A DNA stretch of 64,000 nt, taken from positions 372,001-436,000 of the forward strand of contig CAZBCG010000001.1 of assembly GCA_964490705.1 (NCBI GenBank). The letters are read 5' to 3'. The position numbers and the translations under genes are program-made. Source of the DNA: Fodinibius sp964490705. GTDB lineage: Bacteria > Bacteroidota > Rhodothermia > Balneolales > Balneolaceae. Within the stretch, counting starts at the first letter, position 1. Every line of letters begins with the position of its first letter. Positions 16,838 to 25,860 of the stretch are shown one piece after another. Below the pieces are notes generated by a model. The model searched no databases. It saw only the letters and a list, made by a program, of their open reading frames with translations, and was not told where the DNA came from.

Positions 16838-18367
16838 ATGAAGAAACTACTATTCATTTTCTTGTCGATTAGTCTAATAGCATTTATCTCGTGTGGTGAT
16901 TCAAGCACCGGACCTGGTGATGATAATGGCAACGGAGGCGGCGAAACAACCACTTATACCGTTGACGTGTCTGCTGGCGATGGCGGATCGGTTGACCCTT
17001 CCGGTTCCAATGAGTATGACGAAGGCGAAGAGATCGAGATCGAGGCCAGCCCGAATGAAGAATATGTGTTTGCCGGCTGGACCGGCGACGTGGAGAGCTC
17101 CGACAATCCGCTGTCGCTGACCGTAGATCAGGATTATGAGCTAACTGCGAATTTTGAAATTAAGAGCTATGATCTCACGATTAATACCGACGGCGAAGGG
17201 AACGTTGCCGAAGAGGTCGTCCAGCAGAACAAGGATTATGAGTCAGGCACCGTGGTAGAGCTGACGGCCAATGCTTCCGACGGATATGAGTTTGTAGAAT
17301 GGACGGGCGATCTAACTGGCAGTGAAAATCCCCAACAGATTACCATGGATGGCCCCAAAGAAGTGACGGCTGTGTTTGAGGAGCAATCTCCCTTTTATCT
17401 GGCTGAAAATGGCGTAACCGTAAAGTGCGAGGAAGCAGAAGTTGGCGATACGGGAACGGTCAATGAGGTGACCTATACGAAGCGAACGGCTGATCAGATT
17501 ACCGTTGATAATGCCGAAACAACCTGCACCAGTGGTATAACGGATATGAGCGAACTGTTTAAAGATGCTACTTCCTTTAACGAAGATATCAGCAGCTGGG
17601 ATGTGAGCAACGTTACGGATATGCAAGGTATGTTTGATGCAGCGGTTTCCTTTAATCAAGACTTGGACAGCTGGGACGTCAGTAGCGTGGAGAATATGGC
17701 TTATATGTTTTTTGGGGCAGAGTCTTTCAATGGTGATATTAGCAGCTGGGATGTCAGTAATGTGACGGATATGTCGGAAATGTTTTTGGGTGCTACTTTC
17801 TTCAATCAAGATATTAGCAGCTGGGATGTTAGTAGCGTAACGACTATGCATGATATGTTTAGGGAAACGTCTTTTACCGGAGATCTTAGTAGCTGGGATG
17901 TGAGTAGTGTAACAACTATGGTTGGAATGTTTAGGGATTCTGATTTCAATGGAGATCTCAGCGGTTGGGATGTGAGTAACGTTACGGATATGCAAGGTAT
18001 GTTTGATGCAGCGGGTTCCTTTAATCAGGACTTGGACAGCTGGGACGTCAGTAGCGTGGAAAATATGGCTTGGATGTTTGATGGGGCAGAGTCTTTCAAT
18101 GGAAATATCAGCAGTTGGGATGTCAGTAGTGTAACGACTATGCATGATATGTTTGAGAATGCTGAGTCATTCAACCAAGACATCAGTAGCTGGGATGTGA
18201 GTAACGTAACCGAAATGGAAAGAATGTTTAAAAGTGCAGGAGTTTTCAATCAAGACATCAGCAGCTGGTGTGTCTCAAATATAAGCTCAGAACCTTCCGA
18301 ATTTTCAACAAATAGCGCACTGCAAGACAGTTATCATCCCGTTTGGGGTACCTGCCCGTCGCAATGA
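16838..18367 (+). CDS. BspA-like (DUF285) repeat lipoprotein 4
   Basis: A 509-residue lipoprotein with lipobox LIAFISC, two B repeats (about residues 38-183), the FYLAENGVTVKC cap, ten BspA-like units and the cap SSWCVSNISSEP ... HPVWGTCPSQ. An internal duplication is visible: the block beginning SNVTDMQGMFDAA at about 17607 recurs 369 bp later with very similar DNA. 369 bp is five 75-bp units minus two codons, and the two units with one residue missing (MFRETSFTGD and MFRDSDFNGD) account for the difference. Mixed control is notable: the coding region is closest to genes 2 and 3 but the leader resembles gene 1. Likely surface lipoprotein; ligand unknown. Confidence 0.88.
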   Translation: MKKLLFIFLSISLIAFISCGDSSTGPGDDNGNGGGETTTYTVDVSAGDGGSVDPSGSNEYDEGEEIEIEASPNEEYVFAGWTGDVESSDNPLSLTVDQDYELTANFEIKSYDLTINTDGEGNVAEEVVQQNKDYESGTVVELTANASDGYEFVEWTGDLTGSENPQQITMDGPKEVTAVFEEQSPFYLAENGVTVKCEEAEVGDTGTVNEVTYTKRTADQITVDNAETTCTSGITDMSELFKDATSFNEDISSWDVSNVTDMQGMFDAAVSFNQDLDSWDVSSVENMAYMFFGAESFNGDISSWDVSNVTDMSEMFLGATFFNQDISSWDVSSVTTMHDMFRETSFTGDLSSWDVSSVTTMVGMFRDSDFNGDLSGWDVSNVTDMQGMFDAAGSFNQDLDSWDVSSVENMAWMFDGAESFNGNISSWDVSSVTTMHDMFENAESFNQDISSWDVSNVTEMERMFKSAGVFNQDISSWCVSNISSEPSEFSTNSALQDSYHPVWGTCPSQ

Positions 18368-18397
18368 TGGATTAACGTAATCGGTAAACTAATTACC

Positions 18398-18435
18398 TAA
18401 ACCTGGCAGGTTCTCAAGACCTGTCAGGTTTTTCT
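18398..18435 (+). terminator. Intrinsic terminator after BspA-like gene 4
   Basis: AAACCTGGCAGGT and ACCTGTCAGGTTT form a stem with a short loop followed by T residues; same type as after the other three paralogues. Confidence 0.88.
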
Positions 18436-18459
18436 ATTGCTACTTGCTCGGGCAAATGT

Positions 18460-18525
18460 AGCTACAAGGGAGTTATATTCCCGGTTCGCTTTTTATTTTC
18501 AGGAGTACAACTCCTTCAGAGCTTA
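18460..18525. repeat. Dispersed palindromic repeat, family A (copy 3)
   Basis: The left arm AGCTACAAGGGAGTTATATT and a right arm AGTACAACTCCTTCAGAGCT pair imperfectly around an AT-rich loop. Same family as 2062-2120 and 7663-7728. Confidence 0.7.
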
Positions 18526-18616
18526 GTTTTAAAGAAAGTATATAACCTGTTTTTAATTCTTTATTTTTAATTTTTAATTGAGCCATCAAAACAAACCTTT
18601 TTAAAGGATAACCTAT

Positions 18617-21076
18617 ATGCCTACAGATACTACAGTTAATCCGCGAACCGGAATGGATGTCGATTCTTTTCGAGAAGACATCAAGCAGCATTTGCACTAT
18701 ACCTTGGCCAAGGACAAATTTTCATCCACCGACTGGGATAACTATCGCAGTGTGGTTCTGGCCGTGATGGATCGCCTGCACGACCGGTGGATCAACACGC
18801 AGCAGCAGTATTACGCCAACAAGTCCAAGCGGGTGTATTACCTTTCGATGGAGTATTTGATTGGCCGGCTGATGGACAACATGCTTATCAATTTAGGACT
18901 GCAGGATGTGGCCGCCGAAGCCATTGAAGATCTGGGGCTCGATTACGACAAAGTGCGCGAAGCAGAAGTCGATGCGGGGCTCGGCAATGGCGGACTCGGT
19001 CGACTGGCGGCTTGCTTTTTGGATTCCATGGCCACGCTGGGGGTGCCCGCGCTGGGCTACGGCATCCGTTATGATTACGGCATTTTTGATCAGGATATTG
19101 AAGACGGATGGCAGATTGAGAAGCCCGACCTCTGGCTGCAGTACGGCTATCCCTGGAGCGTTGTGCGTCCCAAGAAAAAATATTCGGTGCAGTTTTACGG
19201 CGAAACGACCGCCAGTGAAGATGGCAACGGCCGCCTGCACTTTGATTGGGTCAATACGCATAATGTAACGGCGCTGGCTTATGATACGCCCATCCCGGGA
19301 TTTCAAAACGATGTCGTAAATAACCTGCGGCTCTGGAAGGCAACCTCCGACGAGGGATTTGATCTGAAAAGCTTTAATCAGGGTGACTATATTGATGCGG
19401 TTCGCAATAACCTGCTGGAAGAGAATATTTCGCGTGTCCTCTATCCAAACGACAAAGTATTTAAGGGACAGGAACTGCGGCTGAAGCAGGAGTATTTCTT
19501 GGTGTCGGCTTCGCTGCAGGATGCGTTTAACCGGTTTAAAAAACAGTTCGATGATCTCCGTAAAATACCCGACCAGATGGCGATTCAGTGTAATGATACG
19601 CATCCAAACCTGGCGGTGCCCGAGCTTATGCGCAAGTTGATGGATGAGGAAGAGCTTGAGTGGGAGCCGGCCTGGGAGATCGTGACTAAGACGATCAACT
19701 ATACCAATCACACGCTGATGCCCGAGGCGCTGGAGAAATGGCCGCTTTCGTTGATGTCGAACTTGTTGCCTCGTCACACGCAGATTATCCGCGAAATTGA
19801 TCGGCGATTTTTGAATTCAATAGATGTGAAAGACGAAGATCAGCGAAAGAAAAATGACATGCGGGTCATCAGCAACGAGATGGAGTCCCGCGTGCGGATG
19901 GGTAATCTGGGCATCATCGGCGCCAAGAAAGTGAATGGCGTTTCAGAGCTGCACAGCGACCTGATGAAGAAAACGATTTTTAAAGATTTTGCCGATCACT
20001 ATCCCGAAAAATTTACCAATGTAACCAATGGAATTACTCCGCGACGCTGGTTACGCCAGTGCAACCGTGAACTTGCCGACCTGATTACTGATCGCATTGG
20101 CGACGATTGGGTTACGCATCTGGATCAGCTGCAAGAGGTAGAGCAATTTGCCGAGGATGAGGATTTTCAGTCAGCGTTCAAAGCTATTAAGCTGCGCAAC
20201 AAGCAGCGGCTGGCTGATTATATCAAAGAGACGATGGGCGAAACCGTTGATCCCACGTCAATTTTTGATATTCAGATTAAACGAATCCATGAGTACAAGC
20301 GCCAGCTGATGGCGATTATGCATGCCATTGCGTTGTATAATAGACTCAAAGAAGATCCCAAGGCTGATATTGAACCGCGAACGTTATTGTTTGCTGGGAA
20401 AGCTGCTCCCGGATATACGATGGCAAAGCTGCATATCAAGCTGATTAACAGTGTAGCAGAGATGATTAATAACGATCCCGATGTGGCGCCCAAGCTGAAG
20501 GTGCTTTTTCTGCCTGACTACAGCGTGTCGCTGGCTGAAAAAATGATTCCGGCGGCAAATCTATCCGAGCAGATTTCTACGGCTGGCATGGAGGCATCGG
20601 GCACAGGCAATATGAAGTTTGCGCTCAACGGGGCACTCACAATCGGTACGCTCGATGGAGCAAATATTGAGATCCGTGAGCAGGTCGGCAAAGACAATAT
20701 CTTCATTTTTGGTCACACTGTGGATGAGATCGAGGAGGTACGGAATCAAGGCTATAGTCCGCAGGAAGTCTATGAAGAGGATGAAGAACTCAAGCAGGTA
20801 ATCGATCAGATTCATACCGGATATTTTAGTCCCGATGAGCCCGAGTTGTTTCAGCCGATCACCAATGCACTGCTTAATCAGGGCGACTACTTTATGGTAC
20901 TGGCTGATTTTCGCCGCTATATTGATAAACAGGCCGAGGTCGAAGAAAATTACCGCGACGAGTTCGACTGGAATCGCAAGGCCATTATCAATACGGCGAA
21001 TATGGGACATTTTTCGTCCGACCGATCCATCCGTGACTATTGCGAACGCATCTGGGATGTGGACGTAGATTATTGA
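18617..21076 (+). CDS. glgP: Glycogen/alpha-glucan phosphorylase
   Basis: PLP-dependent GT35 enzyme that releases glucose-1-phosphate from glycogen or maltodextrin. The 819-residue length is standard. Family blocks include YYLSMEYLIGR, GNGGLGRLAACFLDS, NDTHPNLAVPELMR and FTNVTNGITPRRWL. The PLP-lysine region EASGTGNMKFALNGALTIG has K667, and DGANIEI follows. No other glycogen genes are adjacent, so it appears to be a stand-alone unit. The start is supported by AAAGGATAA about 8 nt before the ATG. Regulation is not visible. Confidence 0.97.
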   Translation: MPTDTTVNPRTGMDVDSFREDIKQHLHYTLAKDKFSSTDWDNYRSVVLAVMDRLHDRWINTQQQYYANKSKRVYYLSMEYLIGRLMDNMLINLGLQDVAAEAIEDLGLDYDKVREAEVDAGLGNGGLGRLAACFLDSMATLGVPALGYGIRYDYGIFDQDIEDGWQIEKPDLWLQYGYPWSVVRPKKKYSVQFYGETTASEDGNGRLHFDWVNTHNVTALAYDTPIPGFQNDVVNNLRLWKATSDEGFDLKSFNQGDYIDAVRNNLLEENISRVLYPNDKVFKGQELRLKQEYFLVSASLQDAFNRFKKQFDDLRKIPDQMAIQCNDTHPNLAVPELMRKLMDEEELEWEPAWEIVTKTINYTNHTLMPEALEKWPLSLMSNLLPRHTQIIREIDRRFLNSIDVKDEDQRKKNDMRVISNEMESRVRMGNLGIIGAKKVNGVSELHSDLMKKTIFKDFADHYPEKFTNVTNGITPRRWLRQCNRELADLITDRIGDDWVTHLDQLQEVEQFAEDEDFQSAFKAIKLRNKQRLADYIKETMGETVDPTSIFDIQIKRIHEYKRQLMAIMHAIALYNRLKEDPKADIEPRTLLFAGKAAPGYTMAKLHIKLINSVAEMINNDPDVAPKLKVLFLPDYSVSLAEKMIPAANLSEQISTAGMEASGTGNMKFALNGALTIGTLDGANIEIREQVGKDNIFIFGHTVDEIEEVRNQGYSPQEVYEEDEELKQVIDQIHTGYFSPDEPELFQPITNALLNQGDYFMVLADFRRYIDKQAEVEENYRDEFDWNRKAIINTANMGHFSSDRSIRDYCERIWDVDVDY

Positions 21077-21127
21077 TACGTTTCTGTCAGCAGATTTAGA
21101 AAGTATAGCTTTTGAATAGTTTGTGAA

Positions 21128-21177
21128 ATTCTGAAATCCCGAATGGACGGGACACGGCAAGTTGAGAATGACATAGC
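21128..21177. repeat. Fragment of dispersed repeat family B
   Basis: The stretch CTGAAATCCCGAATGGACGG followed by GACACGGCAAGTTGAGAATGACAT resembles, in reverse orientation, part of the family B element at 45008-45107 (GTCATGCTGAACTTGCCGTG). It looks like a single remnant arm between glgP and the MarR gene. Confidence 0.5.
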
Positions 21178-21254
21178 TTTTAAAGCTCTCAACGTATTTA
21201 CTTTAATCATCTGAATAGGTATCATTGTTTGTATGCTCAAACAAAATTAATGAT

Positions 21255-21686
21255 ATGGCTGATATAAATAATGAGTTGCTGAATGAGAATCTCTTTTTTC
21301 TGGCTTCAGCCTTTTCGCGGAAGCTAACCGGGGAAGCAGACGAAGCTTTTGCTTCGGTGGGATTGTCTTCATCACATGCCCTTCTGTTGCTGATGATCCA
21401 ACAAAACCCTGAAATACAGCCGAGCCAGTTAGCGCAAGAACTACATCTAAAACCATCGACGATTACGCGGTTGGTACAAAAACTAGAACGTCGCCGGCTG
21501 GTGAAAAAAGAGTCAAAGGGACGGGCAACATCAATTGTATGTACAAGTGATGGTATTGCTATGGCTGAGGAAATTAATCAGCAGTGGCAAGATTTGCTTC
21601 GTACTAAGCAGGAAGAGCTGGGCGAACGCTATGTGGAGGTGCTTTCGGAGATGATTTCGAATGCGTTAGGCGAACTTGATCAATAA
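21255..21686 (+). CDS. MarR-family regulator, probably MhqR-like
   Basis: A 143-residue winged-helix repressor. The helix-turn-helix region is ILQPSQLAQELHLKPSTITR-like (EIQPSQLAQELHLKPSTITR in the protein), and the wing is RRRLVKKESKGRATSIVCTS. It lies immediately downstream of, and convergent with, an esterase and two ring-cleaving dioxygenases. In Bacillus, MhqR is a MarR repressor that controls just such genes (mhqO, mhqD) in response to quinones and other electrophiles, so the same role is inferred here. An upstream in-frame TTG at 21225 is possible, but ATG at 21255 fits the family better. No obvious redox Cys pair is present. Confidence 0.88.
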   Translation: MADINNELLNENLFFLASAFSRKLTGEADEAFASVGLSSSHALLLLMIQQNPEIQPSQLAQELHLKPSTITRLVQKLERRRLVKKESKGRATSIVCTSDGIAMAEEINQQWQDLLRTKQEELGERYVEVLSEMISNALGELDQ

Positions 21687-21689
21687 ATA

Positions 21690-22355
21690 CTACAAGGATT
21701 CAAGAATAGTATCCACATGCGAGATTTCATCTTGATTTACCGTATGTCCCATTCCTTTATAAATCTTCTTAGTAACATTCGCATCCAACTGCTGAAATAC
21801 ATGTTCGGTGGTATCCACACGCTCCTGCGGAATATGTGGATCCCGATCGCTGCATCCCAAGAAAACAGGAGTTTGCTCAAGTGATCCGCTGTAATTTGCG
21901 GGATCAATCTCTTCGCCGATCAATCCACCGCTGAATCCAACAACACCGCCATAACGTTGCGGATGACGGGCGGCAAATTCGGTAGTCAGGCAGGCGCCCT
22001 GCGAAAAACCAAGCAGCACAATCTTATCCGTTGATATGCTAGTGTTATTAATTTCGGCAATTTGGTCATAGATTGCCTGCAATCCGCTGGATATACCCGG
22101 CTGGTTCATCTCTTTGGGAGCCATAAATGAGCGTGGATACCACGTGTGCCCACTGGCCTGGACAGCTCGATAGTGAATGTCATTGCGCTCGAACTCCTCC
22201 GCAAATAGCATCATGCTTTGGGCCGAAGCACCGCGCCCGTGAGTTAGAATCATAGCAACCTCAGCATCATCCAAAGACACTCCGCCGGTTACAATCTGTT
22301 GGTCTTGGTGTGGTCCACTGAAGGGATTATCGGGATCGACTCGAAATAAGGACAT
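21690..22355 (-). CDS. Alpha/beta hydrolase (carboxylesterase/phospholipase type), MhqD-like
   Basis: Cytosolic serine hydrolase of 221 residues. The nucleophile elbow is LLGFSQGAC with S118; D172 (GCSDRDPHIP) and H204 (GMGHTV) complete the triad. The oxyanion region ILTHGRGASAQSM near the start is family-typical. It is the last gene of a three-gene operon with the two dioxygenase genes (8 bp from the previous one). In Bacillus the homologous MhqD accompanies MhqO in quinone resistance. The true substrate is not known for most members. Confidence 0.87.
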   Translation of the reverse strand: MSLFRVDPDNPFSGPHQDQQIVTGGVSLDDAEVAMILTHGRGASAQSMMLFAEEFERNDIHYRAVQASGHTWYPRSFMAPKEMNQPGISSGLQAIYDQIAEINNTSISTDKIVLLGFSQGACLTTEFAARHPQRYGGVVGFSGGLIGEEIDPANYSGSLEQTPVFLGCSDRDPHIPQERVDTTEHVFQQLDANVTKKIYKGMGHTVNQDEISHVDTILESL

Positions 22356-22363
22356 GTTTTGTA

Positions 22364-23296
22364 CTACGTTTTTATTGTTGGAAGTGCTGCTTCAATTTGA
22401 TCTCGTTTGGACTCGTGCCAGGGAGTAAGTTCCAGCTTTTCAGCCTGATCTTCAGACGGATCGGAATTGACAAAATAGCCCGGTCCATGTGTGGCCATTT
22501 CGAAGAGTACACCGCCCGGTGTTCGATAATACACGGATTTGAAAAAGTGGCGATCAATTACCTCGGTAGGCTGCAGGCCAATGCGAAGAACCTCGTGACG
22601 CAGATTCTTCAGATCTTCGTCGTCTTCGGTTTGGAAGGCCACGTGATGGACAATACCGGCTCCATTTTGACCCTGCTCGAATGGAACTTCTTCGATAATT
22701 AGCGAGTGTCCGAGCTCACTTTCGGTTTGATATAGCGTAGCATTATCCTCGGTAGCAACTTTTTCGAAGCCGAGTATCTCGGTGACGATCTTTTCGGTAT
22801 GGCCGGTTTCGTGTAATCGCAGCGTAGTACTCCAGAATCCCTGAATTTGATGCTCATGCGGGACCGGAGATTTTTCCCATTTTTTGAGATCATCTTTGCG
22901 ATTCTCAAAAACCAAATGTAGTTGCAGTCCGTCAGGGTCTTTAAACGAGAGAAGTTTCTTGCCAAATCGGGTAATTGGTCCACTGTATGCAATGTTTTGA
23001 TCATCGAGACGATCCTGCCAATAATCCAGTGAGTTCTCGGGAACAGCTAGTGAAACAGCTGTAGCCTCTCCAGACCCGGCTTCACCTTGATGGGCACGGG
23101 GCCATGGAAAGAATGTGAGGCTCGATCCCGGACTGCCTTCCGAATTGGCATAAAACAAATGGTATTTTGTAGGATCATCTTGATTGACCGTTTTCTTGAC
23201 CATACGCATCCCCAGTTTTTTGACGTAGAAATCATAATTGGCCTGGGGTTCGCTTGCAATAACTGAAATGTGATGAAGTCCTCTGTGTTCAGACAT
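22364..23296 (-). CDS. Ring-cleaving dioxygenase (VOC family), MhqO-like, copy 1
   Basis: A 310-residue protein of two vicinal-oxygen-chelate modules. Candidate metal ligands are His8/9 (GLHHISVIA), His217/218 (GIVHHVAFQ) and Glu266 (GGVLFEMATHGPG), the 2-His-1-Glu facial triad of extradiol dioxygenases. It probably opens hydroquinone- or catechol-type rings. It shares its plan and many motifs with the neighbour at 23306-24232 (YHLFYANSEGSPGSSLTFFP compared with YHLYYGNEAGDPGSIITFFP), so the pair is an ancient tandem duplicate that has diverged. It is the middle gene of the operon. Confidence 0.9.
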   Translation of the reverse strand: MSEHRGLHHISVIASEPQANYDFYVKKLGMRMVKKTVNQDDPTKYHLFYANSEGSPGSSLTFFPWPRAHQGEAGSGEATAVSLAVPENSLDYWQDRLDDQNIAYSGPITRFGKKLLSFKDPDGLQLHLVFENRKDDLKKWEKSPVPHEHQIQGFWSTTLRLHETGHTEKIVTEILGFEKVATEDNATLYQTESELGHSLIIEEVPFEQGQNGAGIVHHVAFQTEDDEDLKNLRHEVLRIGLQPTEVIDRHFFKSVYYRTPGGVLFEMATHGPGYFVNSDPSEDQAEKLELTPWHESKRDQIEAALPTIKT

Positions 23297-23305
23297 AGTA
23301 TTTAA

Positions 23306-24232
23306 TCAACTAGTTAGTTGTGGTAATTCTCGTTCAATATTGTGGCGCTGCTCTTCGAGCCAGTTGGGAAGTTTTAGCGAACTGCCCAACTCATCCAATT
23401 CCTCATCCTTGGTAAAGCCGGGAGGATCGGTAGCAATTTCAAAGAGGATACCCCCCGGTTCATGAAAATAAACCGATTTAAAATAATCCCGGTCCTTGAC
23501 TTCGGTCAGGTAGTACCCTTTATACTCTAGTTTCTGACAGATAGAAAACTGTTCTTCCTCATCTTCGGCGCGGAAGGCAATGTGATGTACCGTCCCTTTA
23601 CCATCACGTCCGTTTAGGTCAAACTGATCAATAATCTCGATTACAGAACCGAACTGGGCATCTGTTTGGTATTCATATCTATTATCCAATTGGTTAGTTA
23701 ATGTAAAGCCGAGGTGATCTTCTAGGAGTTGACCTGTTTTGGTATAGTTACCTTCGGCAAGTGTAGCACCGTGAATCCCGCGAATCATATGTTCACCGGG
23801 TACGGGTCCATCATTCCAGGCTTGGATATCATCGGCATTGGGATCAAAGACGAGTTCGAGGTGCAGGCCATCGGGATCCTGGAGTCCGATGACCTCTTTG
23901 CCAAATCGTTCGAATGGGTCTTCAAAGTCTATATCTAATTCGTTGAGATGCTCAATCCAAAATGACTTGGATCTAGTGGGAACAGAAAAACCTACCGCCA
24001 CCACCTGACCCCGATCCGGCTTGCCGTTTTGCAGGTGCTGCCACGGGAAAAATGTAATGATACTTCCCGGATCGCCGGCTTCATTGCCGTAATACAGGTG
24101 ATAAATCGAAGGATCGTCAAAGTTAACCGTTTTCTTGACTAAGCGGAGTCCCAATACCTGGGTATAGAACTCATAATTTTGTTGCGGATCACCGGCTACT
24201 GCTGTTATGTGATGAATTCCTTTATCGGACAT
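23306..24232 (-). CDS. Ring-cleaving dioxygenase (VOC family), MhqO-like, copy 2
   Basis: A 308-residue double VOC protein and first gene of the operon. Likely metal ligands are His7/8 (GIHHITAVAG), His216/217 (GTVHHIAFR) and Glu265 (GGILFEIATDPPG). It is separated by 9 bp from the second dioxygenase and is divergent from the short-chain dehydrogenase at 24355, so the 120-bp gap holds both promoters and a candidate operator. Expected to be Fe(II)- or Mn(II)-dependent. That the two copies act on different quinols is an inference. Confidence 0.9.
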   Translation of the reverse strand: MSDKGIHHITAVAGDPQQNYEFYTQVLGLRLVKKTVNFDDPSIYHLYYGNEAGDPGSIITFFPWQHLQNGKPDRGQVVAVGFSVPTRSKSFWIEHLNELDIDFEDPFERFGKEVIGLQDPDGLHLELVFDPNADDIQAWNDGPVPGEHMIRGIHGATLAEGNYTKTGQLLEDHLGFTLTNQLDNRYEYQTDAQFGSVIEIIDQFDLNGRDGKGTVHHIAFRAEDEEEQFSICQKLEYKGYYLTEVKDRDYFKSVYFHEPGGILFEIATDPPGFTKDEELDELGSSLKLPNWLEEQRHNIERELPQLTS

Positions 24233-24266
24233 AATAGTTAATAATACCTTCTATTAGTTCAATGTT

Positions 24267-24281
24267 AAACTAAATTAGTTT
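24267..24281. promoter_or_regulatory. Candidate MarR operator in the divergent dioxygenase/SDR promoter region
   Basis: AAACTAA-A-TTAGTTT is a perfect 15-bp palindrome, 35 bp upstream of the first dioxygenase gene. A further half site TTAGTT lies at 24254-24259. A similar CAACTA-GT-TAGTTG palindrome occurs at 23307-23320 between the two dioxygenase genes. The spacing suits MarR dimers, and a MarR gene lies at the other end of the operon. Binding is inferred only. Confidence 0.45.
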
Positions 24282-24354
24282 TCAAATAATTCCAATTTAT
24301 TTCAATGTTCTATTTTATACTTTAATAACTTCATGTTGAATAAAATAAGGGATT

Positions 24355-25146
24355 ATGGATGAGGATATAACAGGCAAATGGGCATTGGTTACAGGAACGT
24401 CAAGCGGGCTGGGTATCGATTTTGCACATCAACTTGCCAAGCGGGGAATGAATATTGTACTGGTGGCTCGTCGGCGGGAACGACTGAAGGAAGTAAGCAC
24501 TGATTTGGTTAACCATTACGGAATCGAAACGGAAGTGATTAGCAAGGATTTATCATCAGAAGAAGCTCCAACAGCGCTATTTGATGAGATTGAAAACCGA
24601 AATATCAAGATTGAGGTGCTGATAAATAATGCAGGTTACGGCCTGTATGGAAACTTTTTGGACATTGATCGGGAAGCAGAACTCAACATGCTCAAGCTTG
24701 ATATTCTTACGCTTACGCATCTGACTAAATTATTTGCTCGTCGGATGGCTGAGCGAAACAGCGGCTATATTTTGCAGGTTGCATCGATCGGAGCCTACCA
24801 GCCGAGTCCGACGTATGCCTCATATGCCGCAGCTAAAAGTTATGTATTGAATTTTGGAGAAGCACTGAATTATGAATTACGAAATACCGGGGTAAGCTGC
24901 ACGGTTATTTCACCGGGGATTACATCAACCGAATTTTTTGAGGTAGCAGGCCAGTCCCCGTCGTTATACCAACGTCTTGTGATGATGGAAAGCAAAGATG
25001 TAGCCCGCATCGGTATAAAAGCAATGCTTAAGGGGAAAATGAGCGTAATTCCCGGCTTGATAAACAAGTTGACAATTCTATTCACAAAACTATTGCCAAG
25101 CAGGCTTAAAACAGCGATTGCACATCTGACGATGACCACTGGCTAA
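24355..25146 (+). CDS. Short-chain dehydrogenase/reductase (SDR)
   Basis: A 263-residue NAD(P)-dependent oxidoreductase. The Rossmann motif is TGTSSGLG (about residues 13-20), with basic ARRRERL after beta-2 favouring NADPH. NNAGYG, the catalytic Ser region LQVASIGAY and Y-x-x-x-K in SYAAAKSY are all present. It resembles the DltE/YqjQ-type SDRs. It is divergent from the dioxygenase operon and could share its regulation, which would fit reduction of a carbonyl or quinone product; this is inference. Its stop codon abuts the convergent SDR gene with no gap. Confidence 0.88.
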   Translation: MDEDITGKWALVTGTSSGLGIDFAHQLAKRGMNIVLVARRRERLKEVSTDLVNHYGIETEVISKDLSSEEAPTALFDEIENRNIKIEVLINNAGYGLYGNFLDIDREAELNMLKLDILTLTHLTKLFARRMAERNSGYILQVASIGAYQPSPTYASYAAAKSYVLNFGEALNYELRNTGVSCTVISPGITSTEFFEVAGQSPSLYQRLVMMESKDVARIGIKAMLKGKMSVIPGLINKLTILFTKLLPSRLKTAIAHLTMTTG

Positions 25147-25860
25147 TCAGCTCTTGCCATACACCGGAATAATACCACCACGGGTTATCTCATTCTCTGG
25201 AGAAACGAGATAAGCAATCTGTCGGGCCAGCTGCTCGGGTTTGGGCCATTTGTCATAATCGGCATCGGGCATACCTTCACGGTTTTGGGGAGTGTCAATT
25301 ATCGATGGTGCAATAGCATTGACTAAAATATCATCGCCCATCACTTCGGCAGCTAAGGATTCGGTCAGAGCAGCCACCCCTGCTTTGGATGTAGTATAGG
25401 CCGTCATGCCTTTGCCTTGTCTGGGTTCCAGTGCAGGACGTGCGGCAATATTGACAATGCGTCCACCGTCGCCTTGTGATTTAAAATGTTGCACAGCAAC
25501 TCTGCAGCTATTATAACAAGTGACAAGGTTCATATTGATCTGCTTCATGAAGCCGGCTTTAGTGGTGTCTTCGATGGTCCCCATACCGAATCCGCCCGCT
25601 ATGTGGACAGATCCCCAGAGCGAACCGTGGGCTTCTATTGCATCTTCAAAAAATGATTGCGTCTGATCTTCATTCGTAAGATCTACGCCCACTTTTGTAA
25701 ATACGCTTTCATGATCAGTAAACTGAAAGGAGTCAAACTCAGCTTGGTTAAAACAGGGGACGCTGCAGGAGGCCCCGTTCTCCAGCAACAACTGTACGAC
25801 GGCTGTTCCCAGCGATCCGGCTCCACCAGTGACGATGAAATGTTGATCAGTAAAATCCAT
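25147..25860 (-). CDS. Short-chain dehydrogenase/reductase (SDR), second type
   Basis: A 237-residue classical SDR: cofactor loop TGGAGSLGTAV, then HIAGGFGMG in place of the usual NNAG, and a Tyr/Lys pair in YTTSKAGVAAL. NAIAPSIIDTPQNR matches the usual C-terminal block (N-x-I-x-P-x-x-I-x-T). It ends immediately beside the convergent SDR, with adjoining stop codons. It shares little sequence with that SDR beyond family motifs. Substrate unknown. Confidence 0.87.
   Translation of the reverse strand: MDFTDQHFIVTGGAGSLGTAVVQLLLENGASCSVPCFNQAEFDSFQFTDHESVFTKVGVDLTNEDQTQSFFEDAIEAHGSLWGSVHIAGGFGMGTIEDTTKAGFMKQINMNLVTCYNSCRVAVQHFKSQGDGGRIVNIAARPALEPRQGKGMTAYTTSKAGVAALTESLAAEVMGDDILVNAIAPSIIDTPQNREGMPDADYDKWPKPEQLARQIAYLVSPENEITRGGIIPVYGKS

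Noticed and set aside
17580..18250. 75-bp repeat array resembling CRISPR or tandem DNA repeats
   Set aside because: The period is a multiple of three, the repeats are imperfect and form one protein reading frame, and there are no uniform spacers or cas genes.
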